From the NCBI GenBank assembly GCA_947475415.1, contig CANJLH010000001.1, positions 344,236 through 408,235 of the forward strand: DNA of 64,000 bases. The letters run 5' to 3'. Both the position numbers and the translations under genes were made by a program. Positions 36,820-48,245 of this stretch are shown here, piece after piece (within the stretch, counting starts at the first letter, position 1; each line of letters begins with the position of its first letter). Under the pieces are notes generated by a model. It was not told the DNA's origin. It saw only the letters and a program-made list of their open reading frames with translations, and ran no database searches. Source of the DNA: Caulobacteraceae bacterium. Lineage in GTDB: Bacteria; Pseudomonadota; Alphaproteobacteria; Caulobacterales; Caulobacteraceae.

Positions 36820-38330
36820 CCGAACACGCCATGCAGCCACCATTTCGCCGGCTGGCCCGCCTCATAGAGGCCGGCGCGGAAGACCCAGAAGCGGCGACCG
36901 TCCTGGTCCTCCACCTGATAGTAGTCGCGCACCCGGACGGGAGAGGCCTCGTCCAGGGGCCGCGTCCACCACTCCTCGGCGGTGCGCTCAGGTCCCTCGG
37001 CGCGGCGGACGCGGTGGAGCTGGCCGCGCCAGCGGAACTGCACGGGCGGATCGTCGGGAACCGGCGCCATGGCCTCGATGGGGTGCGGGCGCCGGAACAG
37101 GCGCAGGGGACGCGGGATCTCGGCGTCCCAGCCGGTGAAGCCGCCCAGAGGCGTCCGCCGCGCCACCGCGCGTTCCGGCACGTGGCTGGCCCGCGCCGCA
37201 GCGGTCCAGACCCGCGCCGCCCCCAGCCGGTTGGCGAGCCGGTCGACCAGGGGCCCAAGCCCCTCCTCGACCGCCGCCTCGGCCTCGGCGTCCAGCCGGC
37301 CCTGCCGCGCCGAGAGGGCCTCATCCTCCCCGGCCGCCAGGGTGACCGCCTCGATCCCGAAGCCCGGATCGACGGTTTCCAGCTTGGGCGCGAACAACCG
37401 CGCAAGCCGGGCCGGATCCCGCGCCAGCCGCGACAGACCGACGGACAGGGTCTCGGCGCGGCCGTCCAGACGATGGAAGGCGAGCTCGAAGCGGCGGGCG
37501 CCCCACCCTCCCGCCTCCAGCCGCGCGCACAGGGCCCGGGTGATGTCGGCGCAGACGCGTGTCAGGTCTTCCGGGGCGCTGATCGGCTCGGCGAAAGCCA
37601 GTCTGGCCACCCAGGGCGTCGGCGGACGGCGGAAGGCCAGCGCCTCGCCAGCGCGGCCCAGCGCCTGGTCGAGCCGCAGGAGCGCCTCCGCGCCGAACCG
37701 CTTGGCGAAGGGACCTCTCGGCAAGGCGAAGATCTGCTCCAGAGTCCCAAGCCCCAGCCGCTCAGCCTGGGCCGCGGCGTCCGGCGGCCAGCGCAGCGCC
37801 GCCGGGGGCAGGCCGGCCAGGGCCGCCGCCGCCGCTCCGGGCGCAACCAGCGCGCCATCGGCCGCGAAATGAGCCAAGGCCCAGGCGGCGCCGGCGGTGT
37901 CGGCCAGCCCCAGGCGCACGCCAATGCCATTCGCCGCCAGCCGGGTGCGGAAGTCCGCCATCAGCGCGGCCTCGCCGCCCCACAGGTGTGCAAGCCCCTC
38001 GACATCCAGGAACAGGCCGTCCGGCGGATCAGCCGCCACGGCCGGCGAAAACCGCACGCACCAATCCGTGAGTGCTTGCAAGGCGGCCGCTTCGGCGGCG
38101 GGCTCGGCCTCGGCGACCGTGAGCTCCGGGACCAGGGCTGCGGCGGCGGTCGCTTTCTGGCCCGGATAAAGACCAAGCCGGACCGCGGCGGCGTCGACCG
38201 CCGCCAGCCGGCGCACCCCGCGCACGGTCTCGACCAGGGCGAAGGGCTCAGCCGGCGAGTCGCAGGACCGGCGCCGGCGCCAGGTCTCGATCGCCCAGTT
38301 CGGCGACCAGGCGCAAAGGATGCGTCCCAT
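36816..38330 (-). CDS. imuB: ImuB, Y-family polymerase-like mutagenesis protein
   Basis: 504-aa protein related to Y-family polymerases. In this family the catalytic acidic residues are lost and the protein acts as a clamp-binding scaffold for DnaE2 and ImuA. The N-terminus reads [19 protein letters not shown], and the palm-like region has [21 protein letters not shown]. Its start lies 83 bases inside the end of imuA and its end overlaps dnaE2 by four bases, giving a tightly coupled SOS operon. A helix-hairpin-helix region and clamp-binding segment are expected in the middle but I did not identify exact motif residues. Confidence 0.9.
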   Translation of the reverse strand: MGRILCAWSPNWAIETWRRRRSCDSPAEPFALVETVRGVRRLAAVDAAAVRLGLYPGQKATAAAALVPELTVAEAEPAAEAAALQALTDWCVRFSPAVAADPPDGLFLDVEGLAHLWGGEAALMADFRTRLAANGIGVRLGLADTAGAAWALAHFAADGALVAPGAAAAALAGLPPAALRWPPDAAAQAERLGLGTLEQIFALPRGPFAKRFGAEALLRLDQALGRAGEALAFRRPPTPWVARLAFAEPISAPEDLTRVCADITRALCARLEAGGWGARRFELAFHRLDGRAETLSVGLSRLARDPARLARLFAPKLETVDPGFGIEAVTLAAGEDEALSARQGRLDAEAEAAVEEGLGPLVDRLANRLGAARVWTAAARASHVPERAVARRTPLGGFTGWDAEIPRPLRLFRRPHPIEAMAPVPDDPPVQFRWRGQLHRVRRAEGPERTAEEWWTRPLDEASPVRVRDYYQVEDQDGRRFWVFRAGLYEAGQPAKWWLHGVFG

Positions 38331-39042
38331 CGATCATGTCTCCAAAATCTGTAAAGGCGCGCGCGGCCTCGAACAGCCACGTCCCGGATCGCCCGCCCCG
38401 ACAGCGCTCCAGGGCCACCCGCCAGCGGGGCGGACCCAGGCCGAACTCGCCCGGCGCAGGTTCGCTGGGGGCGGCGGCCACGCGCCAGCGGGTCGCCGCC
38501 GCGGCCCCCACCGCGGCGCCGCGCGCCGCCCCGCCATGGGGACGGCGGCGAATGACGAAGCCGCTGGCCCCGCGCCGCTCACAGGCCAGTTGCAGCCGGC
38601 GGCCGGCCCTCAGGTCCACGGCCTCAACCTCGCCGAACACCGCCGCCACCCCGGCGCTGGCCAGGGCGTCCTCCATCACCGCCAGCACCTCGGCCTCGTC
38701 ACGGGCCAGGACCTGGATCAGCCGCTCAGGGGGAAAGCCCAGTCCCGCCAGGCCCGGCGCATGCAGATCGTCACAGCGCAGGACCCACACCGCGGCCCCG
38801 CGCGCCGCCAGCGGCGCGGCCATGAGGGCGGCGAAGGCGGCGGGCGCCGCGGCGGTCTCGCTCTCCAGCCCCTCGCCCGCCACCTCGTGCCAGGCGCCCA
38901 GGGGCAATCCCCCGCCCGGCAGACGCGCATCGATCCGCGGATCCCCGAACGGCGACACGCCGCAGTCCGCCCGCGCGCGCGCCTCAAAGGCGGCGATCTT
39001 CGCCCGCACGGCGGCCAGGCGCCCGGCGCGAAAATCGGACAT
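38248..39042 (-). CDS. imuA: ImuA, SOS mutagenesis protein
   Basis: 264-aa RecA-related protein of the imuA-imuB-dnaE2 cassette. It starts with SDFRAGRLAAVRAKIAAFEARA and has the characteristic DARLPGGGLPLGAWHEVAGEG, where the Walker-type motif of RecA would be, followed by AVWVLRCDDLHAPGLAGLG. It links ImuB and DnaE2 to DNA during translesion synthesis in related bacteria. It is the first gene of the operon; a perfect SOS box lies 18 bp upstream of its ATG. The reading frame continues past the imuB start, giving an 83-bp overlap. Confidence 0.9.
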   Translation of the reverse strand: MSDFRAGRLAAVRAKIAAFEARARADCGVSPFGDPRIDARLPGGGLPLGAWHEVAGEGLESETAAAPAAFAALMAAPLAARGAAVWVLRCDDLHAPGLAGLGFPPERLIQVLARDEAEVLAVMEDALASAGVAAVFGEVEAVDLRAGRRLQLACERRGASGFVIRRRPHGGAARGAAVGAAAATRWRVAAAPSEPAPGEFGLGPPRWRVALERCRGGRSGTWLFEAARAFTDFGDMIDGTHPLRLVAELGDRDLAPAPVLRLAG

Positions 39043-39059
39043 GGGGTCGGGTCCTTGTT

Positions 39060-39074
39060 GTTCTTATTTTGTTC
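39060..39074 (-). promoter_or_regulatory. LexA (SOS) box of the imuA-imuB-dnaE2 operon
   Basis: The plus strand reads GTTCTTATTTTGTTC, an exact match to the alphaproteobacterial LexA consensus GTTC-N7-GTTC (GAAC-N7-GAAC on the gene strand). It is 18 bp upstream of the imuA start codon, the place expected for repression of transcription initiation. DNA damage should therefore induce the whole cassette. Confidence 0.92.
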
Positions 39075-39265
39075 TATAACACCCCTGTGCGGAGTCAAGT
39101 CTGCGGCCGGCGCCTTGTTTCCGCCTCAAGCCTCAACGACGGCTAAGCAAGTTTGTTCACGCCGCGCCAACCGGTCACAGGCCATTGTCGCAAAGACGCC
39201 AAGCTTCCGCCGCAAGATCGCGGTTACTGACGACCTGCCCTCACAGAATCATAACGGATATCGCG

Positions 39266-40537
39266 ATGTACGAGCCCAGCGACCTCGAGCAGTACATGAT
39301 CGAACTGCTCAACGCCGAGCGAGCCAAGGTCGGCGCCCAGCCGCTGGCGGTCAACCTCGACCTCATGGAGGCCGCCGAGCTTCACAGCCAGTGGATGCTG
39401 AACACGGACACCTTCTCCCATACAGGGGTGGGCGGCTCCACGCCTGGCCAGCGCGAAAGCCAGGCGGGCTACGTCTTCACCGGCTCCTGGGCCTGGGGCG
39501 AAAACATCGCCTGGGCCTCCACCCGCAGCCCCGTGGGATACCAGGACGAAGCCCTGCTCCTGCAAACCAACTGGATGAATTCCCCCACCCATAAAGAAAA
39601 TCTCCTCAACCCGGATTTCCGCGAAGTCGGCATCGGGTTCGAGATCGGCCAGTTCACCAGCAACGGGACGACCTGGGAAGCGGCCATGGGAACCCAGGAT
39701 TTCGGCAAGAGCGGCTCGACCCTGTGGGTCACCGGCGTGGCCTTCGACGACATGGACGGAGATCTCTTCTACGACCCCGGCGAGGGCCTGGGCGCCCTTA
39801 CCGTCACCGCCAGAAACGCCGCAGGCCAATCGTTCACCACCCAGACCGTAGCCTCCGGCGGCTATAATCTGGCGCTGGCGCCCGGCGCCTACACCCTAAC
39901 CTTCTCCGGCGCCAACATCGCCACCACATCCAAGGCGATCAGCATCGGAACCGTCAATGTGAAGGCCGATCTCGTGGACCCGGCGGCGGGCGGCGGGACG
40001 CCGCCACCACCCCCGCCCCCACCTCCGCCTCCGCCTCCGCCTACAGTGACGAACATCAACGGCTCTGGCTCCAACGACGTGTTGAACGGCACAGCCGGCG
40101 ACGACGTCATCCAGGCCTTCGGCGGCAGGGACAAACTCTTCGGGGGAAGCGGCGCGGACAGCCTGTCCGGCGGATCGGGCACGGACACCCTGAACGGCGG
40201 CGCAGGCGCGGACACCCTGTCCGGCGGGAGCAACTCCGACATCTTCGTTTTCGATGCGCCGCTCGGCGCGGTGGATCGCATCACCGACCTCAGCACCTCC
40301 GACACGATCCAGCTGGAAAATGCGATCTTCACCGCATTGACGGCCACCGGCACACTGTCGGCCAACGCCTTCTGGACAGGGGCGGGGGCGCACGACGCCG
40401 ATGACCGGATCATATACAACCCGACCTCCGGGGCGCTGATCTACGACCCCGACGGTTCGGGCGCCGCGGCGGGCCAGACCTTTGCGATCGTCCCCACCGG
40501 CCTTGCCCTCACCAACGCCGATTTCGTGGTGATCTGA
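39266..40537 (+). CDS. CAP-domain protein with C-terminal RTX calcium-binding repeats
   Basis: 423-aa secreted protein. Domains in order: a CAP/SCP (Cys-rich secretory protein, PR-1-like) domain at about residues 1-150 with the His/Glu-type groove residues in AELHSQWML, FSHTG, GENIAW and HKENLLNPDFREVGIGF; a beta-sandwich carbohydrate-binding/prealbumin-like domain at about 155-240; a run of 14 Pro; RTX nonapeptide repeats (GGSGADSLSGGSGTD) at about 280-330; and a peptidase M10-like C-terminal domain. It has no N-terminal signal peptide, as expected for type I secretion. No transporter gene lies nearby. The ATG at 39266 has only a weak ribosome-binding site. Confidence 0.78.
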   Translation: MYEPSDLEQYMIELLNAERAKVGAQPLAVNLDLMEAAELHSQWMLNTDTFSHTGVGGSTPGQRESQAGYVFTGSWAWGENIAWASTRSPVGYQDEALLLQTNWMNSPTHKENLLNPDFREVGIGFEIGQFTSNGTTWEAAMGTQDFGKSGSTLWVTGVAFDDMDGDLFYDPGEGLGALTVTARNAAGQSFTTQTVASGGYNLALAPGAYTLTFSGANIATTSKAISIGTVNVKADLVDPAAGGGTPPPPPPPPPPPPPPTVTNINGSGSNDVLNGTAGDDVIQAFGGRDKLFGGSGADSLSGGSGTDTLNGGAGADTLSGGSNSDIFVFDAPLGAVDRITDLSTSDTIQLENAIFTALTATGTLSANAFWTGAGAHDADDRIIYNPTSGALIYDPDGSGAAAGQTFAIVPTGLALTNADFVVI

Positions 40538-40701
40538 CACCGCGCACCGACGATCAGCCCGGTTTCCAGCTAGAGGCCCAGGCTGCGCAAATCCTGTCGC
40601 GAAGGCGGCATAGGACCTGGCGCTACCCGCCTGTTGCGAAACGCCTCTTGACGCCGCCTCCGACGTGGCGGCTAACCGGAGCGCCCACGCAAAGGTGATC
40701 C

Positions 40702-42168
<1,467 letters not shown>

Positions 42169-42274
42169 ACGCGTTTCTGCTCGACGCCGCCCCATCACGG
42201 CTTGATAAGCTGCTGGCTGCGCCGGGCGAAACGACTCACCCGGCGAAGGCCATCGATAGTCATGGATATTCCCG

Positions 42275-43693
42275 GTGATCCGAGCCCGCCGCGCCCGCAT
42301 CGTCGCCACGCTTGGCCCCGCATCGTCGGGCGTCGAGAAAGTCGCTGAGCTCGCACGCGCCGGCGCCGACGTCTTCCGCGTCAACTTCAGCCATGGCGTC
42401 CATGACGACCATGCCCGCACCATAGCCTCGGTGCGCGCCGCCGAGGCTATGGTTGGCCGCCCGCTGGCCGTCCTCGCCGACCTGCAGGGTCCGAAGCTGC
42501 GATTGGGCGAATTCGCCGGCGGCCACATCGCCCTGTCGGCTGGCCAGCCGCTTCGCCTGGACATGAACTCCGCCCCTGGTGATTCGCGCCGGATCTGCGT
42601 GCCGCATCCGGAAGTGTTCGCGGCCCTCAAGCTCGACGCCCTGGTGCTTCTGGACGACGGCAAGGTTCGCCTGAGGGTTACCGAACTTGGCCGCGATTTC
42701 GCCGAGACCCTGGTGGAGGCGGGCGAAGCCCTGTCGGACCATAAGGGCCTGAACCTGCCGGGCCTGACGATCCCAATCCCGGCGCTGACCGCCAAGGACC
42801 GCGAGGACCTGAGCTTCGCCCTCGCCCAGGGTGTGGACTGGGTGGCCCTGTCCTTCGTGCAGCGCGCCGCCGACATGGCGGAGCTTCGTCAGCTGGTGCA
42901 GGGCAGGGCCGGTGTCCTGGCCAAGATCGAGAAGCCTGCGGCGCTGGAGGCGCTGGATGAGATCCTGGACCTTTGCAACGCGGTGATGGTCGCCCGAGGA
43001 GACCTCGGCGTCGAGCTGGCGCCGGAGGAAGTTCCGGTGGTGCAGAAGCAATTGGTGCGCGCCGCGCGCTTGCGGGGCCTGCCGGTGATCGTCGCCACCC
43101 AGATGCTGGAGTCGATGATCCATTCGCCCACGCCGACCCGGGCAGAGGCCTCGGACGTGGCCGGCGCAGTTTACGAGGGCGCCGACGCCCTGATGCTGTC
43201 GGCGGAAAGCGCGGTGGGCGACTATCCGGTCGAAGCCGTCGCCATCATGGATCGCATTATCGCGAGGGTGGAACGCGATCCTCGCTGGCCCGAACTGATG
43301 CGCGCGGAATTCCCGGTGGACGACGCGGATGCCGACGCCCTGGTGGCCGCCGCCCGCCGCGCCGCTGAAGCCGCCTCCACCGCCTGCCTGGTGGCTTTCA
43401 CCACCACGGGCGCCACGGCGCTCAGGCTGGCCCGGGAACGACCTCTGCAGCCGACCCTGGCGCTCACTCCCAACATTTCCGCCGCCCGGCGGTTGGCCCT
43501 TGCCTGGGGCGTTGAAGCCCGGGTGATCCCGGAGGTATTCGACCCCGAGGAACTCGCCCGGGTGGCGGTGGAACAGGCCGCGGCCCATGGCCTGGCCGGA
43601 CCCAATCAGCGGGTATTGATACTGGCTGGCCTGCCGATGGGATCGCCGGGATCGGCCAACATCCTGCGGCTGGCCCACGCGCCCCGCCGCTGA
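42275..43693 (+). CDS. pyk: Pyruvate kinase
   Basis: 472-aa enzyme that makes pyruvate and ATP from phosphoenolpyruvate. It has ARIVATLGPASSG at the N-terminus, metal and substrate residues in AKIEKPAALEALDEIL and MVARGDLGVELAPEEVP, the TQMLESMIHSPTPTRAEASDVAGAVYEGADALMLS block, and a C-terminal allosteric domain. The start codon is GTG at 42275. It sits between zwf and pgl, seven bases before pgl, which places the last ATP-yielding step of glycolysis in the Entner-Doudoroff operon. That arrangement is unusual compared with Caulobacter, where zwf, pgl, edd and glk are contiguous. Confidence 0.95.
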   Translation: MIRARRARIVATLGPASSGVEKVAELARAGADVFRVNFSHGVHDDHARTIASVRAAEAMVGRPLAVLADLQGPKLRLGEFAGGHIALSAGQPLRLDMNSAPGDSRRICVPHPEVFAALKLDALVLLDDGKVRLRVTELGRDFAETLVEAGEALSDHKGLNLPGLTIPIPALTAKDREDLSFALAQGVDWVALSFVQRAADMAELRQLVQGRAGVLAKIEKPAALEALDEILDLCNAVMVARGDLGVELAPEEVPVVQKQLVRAARLRGLPVIVATQMLESMIHSPTPTRAEASDVAGAVYEGADALMLSAESAVGDYPVEAVAIMDRIIARVERDPRWPELMRAEFPVDDADADALVAAARRAAEAASTACLVAFTTTGATALRLARERPLQPTLALTPNISAARRLALAWGVEARVIPEVFDPEELARVAVEQAAAHGLAGPNQRVLILAGLPMGSPGSANILRLAHAPRR

Positions 43694-43699
43694 GGACCG

Positions 43700-44371
43700 G
43701 TGATCAGGTCGTTTCCCAACGCGACGGCCATGGCCGAAGAAACGGCGGGAATCTTGATGGCCGCCCTCGCGCGAGCGATCGAGGCGCGCGGCCATGGGAG
43801 CCTGGTCGCCACCGGCGGCCGTTCGCCAGGGCGGGTCTACGACCGGCTGGCCGAAGCGGAATTCGCCTGGGAAAAAGTCACGGTGACCCTCAGCGACGAG
43901 CGTTGCGTCGCGGCCTGCGACCCGAATTCAAATGAGGGATTGCTGCGCGCCCGGCTTTTGCGTGGGACAGCAGTGCGGGCCGATTTCATCCCGCTGTACG
44001 GAGCGGACGATCCGGAGCCCCGCCTCCGCGCGCTCCTGCCCTTCGATGCCGTGATGCTCGGCATGGGTGAAGATGGCCACGTCGCCTCCCTGATACCTGG
44101 CATGCCCGGCCTCGCCGCCGCCTTGGCCCCGGACGGCGCCGACCTGACGCAGAATGTGGCCGAGGGCTGGGGCGCGCCGCCGCTGGCGCGGATCACCCTG
44201 ACGATGAGCGCAATCCTAAAGTCACGTCTGGTCCTTATTCTAACCGCCGGCGAGGCGAAGCGCCGGGTTGTCGAGGCCGCCTATGGTGGCGCAGACCTAC
44301 CGGTGCGCGCCCTGCTCGCCCAGACCCGCGTCCCGGTCCGCGTTCACTGGTCGCCAAACCACGACGATTGA
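43700..44371 (+). CDS. pgl: 6-phosphogluconolactonase
   Basis: 223-aa enzyme of the NagB/SugP fold that hydrolyses 6-phosphogluconolactone to 6-phosphogluconate. It has [31 protein letters not shown] and [16 protein letters not shown], the usual substrate loops. The GTG at 43700 follows the pyk stop by six bases, and edd begins ten bases after its end, so it is part of one transcript. The length is normal. Confidence 0.93.
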   Translation: MIRSFPNATAMAEETAGILMAALARAIEARGHGSLVATGGRSPGRVYDRLAEAEFAWEKVTVTLSDERCVAACDPNSNEGLLRARLLRGTAVRADFIPLYGADDPEPRLRALLPFDAVMLGMGEDGHVASLIPGMPGLAAALAPDGADLTQNVAEGWGAPPLARITLTMSAILKSRLVLILTAGEAKRRVVEAAYGGADLPVRALLAQTRVPVRVHWSPNHDD

Positions 44372-44381
44372 AGGTCAAGCC

Positions 44382-46196
44382 ATGCATCCCGTCACCCGCG
44401 ATGTGACCGAACGGATCATCGAGCGCAGCCGCGAGGCCCGCGCCGCCTACCTGGAACAGATGGAAGCCGCCCGCCGGAATGGGCCGGGCCGGGCCAAGCT
44501 TTCCTGCGCCAATTTCGCGCACGCCTTCGCCGCATCCCCGGACGACGATAAGGCCGCAGTGCGCAATCCTGCGGCGCCAAACCTGGCCATCGTTTCGGCC
44601 TACAACGACATGCTCTCGGCGCACCAACCGCTGGAGCGCTATCCGGACATCCTCAAGGCGGCGGCCCGAGCATGTGGCGCCACCGCCCAGTTTGCGGGCG
44701 GCGTGCCGGCCATGTGCGATGGCGTAACCCAGGGTCGACCAGGCATGGAGTTGTCGCTGTTTTCCAGGGACGTGATCGCTATGGCCACCGCCGTGGCGCT
44801 CAGCCACGATGCTTTCGACGGCGCCCTGATGCTGGGGGTGTGCGACAAGATCGTGCCGGGCCTTACCATGGGCGCGCTGTCCTTCGGCCACCTTCCCGTG
44901 ATCTTCGTTCCCGCCGGTCCGATGACCTCAGGCGCGTCGAACGCCGAGAAGGCGCGCGTTCGCGGCCTTTACGCCGAAGGCAAGGCCAGCCGCGAACAAC
45001 TGCTGGATGTGGAAATGGCCTCGTACCACGGGCCCGGCACCTGCACTTTCTACGGCACCGCCAACTCCAATCAGATGATAATGGAAATGATGGGACTGCA
45101 CCTACCGGGCGCGGCCTTCGTCAATCCGAACACGCCCCTGCGCGAGGCGCTGACCGCCCAGGCGGCGCGGCGGGCGCTGGAGATCGGGATCGGAGCCAAT
45201 GCCTATGCGCCCATGTCGGCGGTGGTTGACGAAAAAAGCATCGTCAACGCCATTGCGGGCCTGCTGGCCACGGGCGGCTCCACAAACCATACCCTGCACC
45301 TGGTGGCGATGGCCCGCGCTGCGGGGGTCCTTGTCGATTGGACTGATTTTGACGATCTGTCGCGGGTCACGCCCTTGATCGCGCGGGTCTATCCCAACGG
45401 GACTGAGGACGTGAACGCCTTCCACGCGGCCGGCGGCATGGCCTTCGTGGTCCGCCAGTTGCTCGACGCCGGGCTCGCCCACGATGATGTGCTGACCGTC
45501 GCCGGCTCCGGCCTGCGCCGCTATCAGCAGGAGCCATTCCTGGACGGCGGCCGGTTGGTCTGGCGCGAAGGGCCGGCGGTAAGCCTGAATGCTGACATCC
45601 TGCGTCCAGCGGACGATCCGTTCGACAGCGAGGGCGGCTTGCGCTTGCTTAAGGGCGGCCTTGGCCGGGCGGTGATCAAGACTTCCGCGGTCAGGCCGGA
45701 GCACCTTGTGGTTGAAGCGCCTGCCCTGATCTTCCACGACCAGGAGCAATTGCTTGCAGCCCATCGGCGCGGCGAGTTGAACCGCGACTTCGTGGCCGTG
45801 GTCAGGTTCCAGGGTCCGCAGGCGAACGGTATGCCGGAACTCCATAGCCTCACCCCCGTGCTCGGCGTCCTGCAGGACAAGGGCTTCAGGACCGCCCTGG
45901 TCACCGATGGTCGCATGTCGGGGGCCTCCGGAAAGGTCCCGGCGGCGATCCATGTGACGCCAGAGGCCGCCGCGGGCGGCGCCCTGGCCCTGGTCCGCGA
46001 CGGCGACATCATCCGGCTGGACGCCCATGCCGGCGTGCTGGAGATCAAAGTCGACCCGGCGACCCTGCGCGCCCGCACGCCGGCTTCGCCGCCGCCGGCG
46101 CAGGCGGGGTTTGGCCGTGAAATGTTCGGCTGGATGCGCCGTGGGGCCGGTCCCGCCGAAACCGGCGCATCGGTGCTTTTCGAGGTTACAACATGA
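44382..46196 (+). CDS. edd: 6-phosphogluconate dehydratase
   Basis: 604-aa enzyme of the IlvD/Edd family that makes 2-keto-3-deoxy-6-phosphogluconate, the committed Entner-Doudoroff step. Cluster-binding Cys residues are in [23 protein letters not shown] and [15 protein letters not shown]. The ATG at 44382 is preferred to a longer frame from 44268, which would read back through the pgl end. Its stop overlaps the glk start (ATGA). The aldolase (eda) that would follow is not in this window. Confidence 0.96.
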   Translation: MHPVTRDVTERIIERSREARAAYLEQMEAARRNGPGRAKLSCANFAHAFAASPDDDKAAVRNPAAPNLAIVSAYNDMLSAHQPLERYPDILKAAARACGATAQFAGGVPAMCDGVTQGRPGMELSLFSRDVIAMATAVALSHDAFDGALMLGVCDKIVPGLTMGALSFGHLPVIFVPAGPMTSGASNAEKARVRGLYAEGKASREQLLDVEMASYHGPGTCTFYGTANSNQMIMEMMGLHLPGAAFVNPNTPLREALTAQAARRALEIGIGANAYAPMSAVVDEKSIVNAIAGLLATGGSTNHTLHLVAMARAAGVLVDWTDFDDLSRVTPLIARVYPNGTEDVNAFHAAGGMAFVVRQLLDAGLAHDDVLTVAGSGLRRYQQEPFLDGGRLVWREGPAVSLNADILRPADDPFDSEGGLRLLKGGLGRAVIKTSAVRPEHLVVEAPALIFHDQEQLLAAHRRGELNRDFVAVVRFQGPQANGMPELHSLTPVLGVLQDKGFRTALVTDGRMSGASGKVPAAIHVTPEAAAGGALALVRDGDIIRLDAHAGVLEIKVDPATLRARTPASPPPAQAGFGREMFGWMRRGAGPAETGASVLFEVTT

Positions 46197-47176
46197 AGTC
46201 CGTCATCACAGGGCTGGTGGGCGACATCGGCGGAACCAACGCCCGTCTCGCCCTGGTGGACGACACCGGACACATCCGCTTTCCGCAGACCTACCGCTGC
46301 CGGGACTATGGCTCTCTCAATGATGTGATCACCGACTACCTTAAGTCGGTCGGCAACCGCCAACGCCCACCCCGCGCCGTTCTGGCCGTCGCCGGGCCGC
46401 TTGTGGATGGGGAGATTGAGTTCACCAACCTGGACTGGCAGGTCTCCGAAGTGGACCTTCTGTCGACCTTCGATCTGGAAGCCGTGCGACTGCTCAATGA
46501 CTTCGCCGCCCAGGCGATGGCGGCGCCCAGGCTCGGGGCGGAGCATCTGCGTCAGATTGGGCCGCCCCTGTCCGGCGCCGCCTATTGTCCGATCGCCGTC
46601 CTCGGCGCCGGGACGGGCTTCGGAGTCGCCGCCCTGGCCCGCTCGGAACGCGGCGAAGGGGCGGTCGCCACCGAGGGCGGCCACGTGAGCTTCGCCCCTT
46701 GCGATGACCTGGAGGTGGAAATCCACCGACGTCTGCGGGCTCGATACGGGCGCTTGTCGATCGAACGGGTCTTGTCGGGCCCCGGACTCTTCGATCTGCA
46801 CCGGGCGATGGCGGAGATCGACGGCCGCCCTTGCGAGTTCGCCGGCGAAGAAGCGGTGTTTGATGCGGCCGGGCGTGGCGACGCCGCGGCCTGCGCGACG
46901 CTGGACCGCTTCTGCGCCATACTGGGGTCGGTGGCCGGCGACTTCGCACTCAGTTTCGGGGCGCGCGGCGGAGTCTATCTTTCCGGCGGCATCGCGCCGC
47001 GCATGATCGATCGCCTTGACGCCGGCCCGTTTCGCGCCCGCTTTGAGGACAAGGGCCGGCTGAGCGACTATGTGCGCGAGATACCGACCTTCCTGATCAC
47101 CCATCCCTATCCGGCCCTGGTGGGCGCCGCACGGGCGCTCGAACAGCTCGACCGGTTAAGCCTGGGACGCGGTTGA
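46193..47176 (+). CDS. glk: Glucokinase
   Basis: 327-aa bacterial-type glucokinase that phosphorylates glucose with ATP. The ATP-binding motif is [15 protein letters not shown] at residues 11-25. Glucose-binding segments are [20 protein letters not shown] and GAGTGFGVA, and the region [11 protein letters not shown] holds the second phosphate motif. It is coupled to edd by a four-base overlap and ends the sugar operon. The next gene is convergent, six bases away. No membrane or sugar transport gene is adjacent. Confidence 0.94.
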   Translation: MKSVITGLVGDIGGTNARLALVDDTGHIRFPQTYRCRDYGSLNDVITDYLKSVGNRQRPPRAVLAVAGPLVDGEIEFTNLDWQVSEVDLLSTFDLEAVRLLNDFAAQAMAAPRLGAEHLRQIGPPLSGAAYCPIAVLGAGTGFGVAALARSERGEGAVATEGGHVSFAPCDDLEVEIHRRLRARYGRLSIERVLSGPGLFDLHRAMAEIDGRPCEFAGEEAVFDAAGRGDAAACATLDRFCAILGSVAGDFALSFGARGGVYLSGGIAPRMIDRLDAGPFRARFEDKGRLSDYVREIPTFLITHPYPALVGAARALEQLDRLSLGRG

Positions 47177-47182
47177 TCCGCC

Positions 47183-48214
47183 TTACGCCACCTGCCGGGC
47201 GAGGATCTCCATGATCTCCGGCGAGGTCTTGCGCAGCATCAGGTGCGTCATGCCGCAGTCGCGCCAGGCCTTGAACCGCTCGGCGATACGGGCGGGGGGG
47301 CCGGCGAGGTATTCTTCATCGACGTATTCATCGGGCACCGCGGCGGTCGCTTCCTCGCGGCGTCCGGCCAGGAACAGCTCCTGGATCCTCTGGGCGGCCT
47401 CCCCGTAGCCTCGCTTGATCATGGCCTCTTTGTGGAAGTTCATGTCCTTGGCGCCCATGCCGCCAGCGTAAAGGGCTATGTACTGTTTCGGCCCCTGCAG
47501 GGCGGCCTTCACGTCGTCGCCCAGCAACACCCCGATGGTGCCGGAGATGTCGAAGTCCTTCATGGACTTGCCGTCTGACCGGCGGTCGAGCCCGTCCTGC
47601 AGCATCTGTTTGTATTCCGCGACCTGGCTCGGTACGAGGTGGAAGCCCAGCCAGCCGTCGGCGATCTCGCCGGTCATGCGCACGTTGAGCGGGGTGTGCG
47701 TGCCCAGCCAGATCGGGATATGCCGCGACCCGTGGAAGGCGGTGCGAAGGGGCTTGCCGAGGCCGATCGAACCCTCGCCCCGATACGGCAGGGCGATCTC
47801 CTTGCCATCATGGGCCACCGGTCCCTCGCGCGCCCAGATCTTGCGGCAGATGGCGACAGTGTCGCGGATGCGGGTGTTGGGCTTGCCCCAGGGCCGACCG
47901 TACCAGCCCTCGACGATCTGCGGACCCGAAACCCCGATACCAACGATCATGCGGCCCATGCCGGCCATTTTGTCGATGGTCTGGGCGCACATGGCCAGGT
48001 TGGCGGGCGGGCGGGCGTCAAGCTGGGCGATGGCGGTGCCAAGCTTTATGGTCTTGGTGTGGCCTGCGAGATAGGCCAGCGGGGTCATCACGTCGGCGCC
48101 ATAGGTCTCGGCGGTCCACACGGCGTAGAAGCCCAGGGCCTCGGCCCTCTGGGCCAGCTCCACGTCCAGTTTCCAGTCGGGGTCGCCAGGGCCCAGCGCC
48201 AATCCGATCTTCAT
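47183..48214 (-). CDS. LLM-class flavin-dependent oxidoreductase
   Basis: 343-aa luciferase-like protein with an ALGFYAVWTAETYGADVMTPLAYLAGHTKTIKLGTAI segment, MGRMIVGIGVSGPQIVEGWYG in the middle and HIPIWLGTHTPLNVRMTGEIADGW. It probably uses F420 or FMN on an unknown substrate. The ATG at 48214 has GGAGG seven bases upstream. It lies downstream of an enoyl-CoA hydratase and an acyl-CoA dehydrogenase on the same strand, so it may take part in the same degradative route. A different LLM protein occurs at 25906-26781. Confidence 0.83.
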   Translation of the reverse strand: MKIGLALGPGDPDWKLDVELAQRAEALGFYAVWTAETYGADVMTPLAYLAGHTKTIKLGTAIAQLDARPPANLAMCAQTIDKMAGMGRMIVGIGVSGPQIVEGWYGRPWGKPNTRIRDTVAICRKIWAREGPVAHDGKEIALPYRGEGSIGLGKPLRTAFHGSRHIPIWLGTHTPLNVRMTGEIADGWLGFHLVPSQVAEYKQMLQDGLDRRSDGKSMKDFDISGTIGVLLGDDVKAALQGPKQYIALYAGGMGAKDMNFHKEAMIKRGYGEAAQRIQELFLAGRREEATAAVPDEYVDEEYLAGPPARIAERFKAWRDCGMTHLMLRKTSPEIMEILARQVA

Positions 48215-48245
48215 CACCCGTCCTCCCGCCTCTGTCCCGTCGTCC

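Noticed and set aside
39185..39265. Upstream start for the CAP/RTX protein
   Set aside because: The extra 27 residues are basic and not a signal peptide; the CAP domain begins right after ATG 39266. The choice remains somewhat uncertain because the ribosome-binding site is weak.
42260..43795. Long minus-strand frame opposite pyk
   Set aside because: Antisense of pyruvate kinase with Gln/Gly/Arg-rich composition and no motif.
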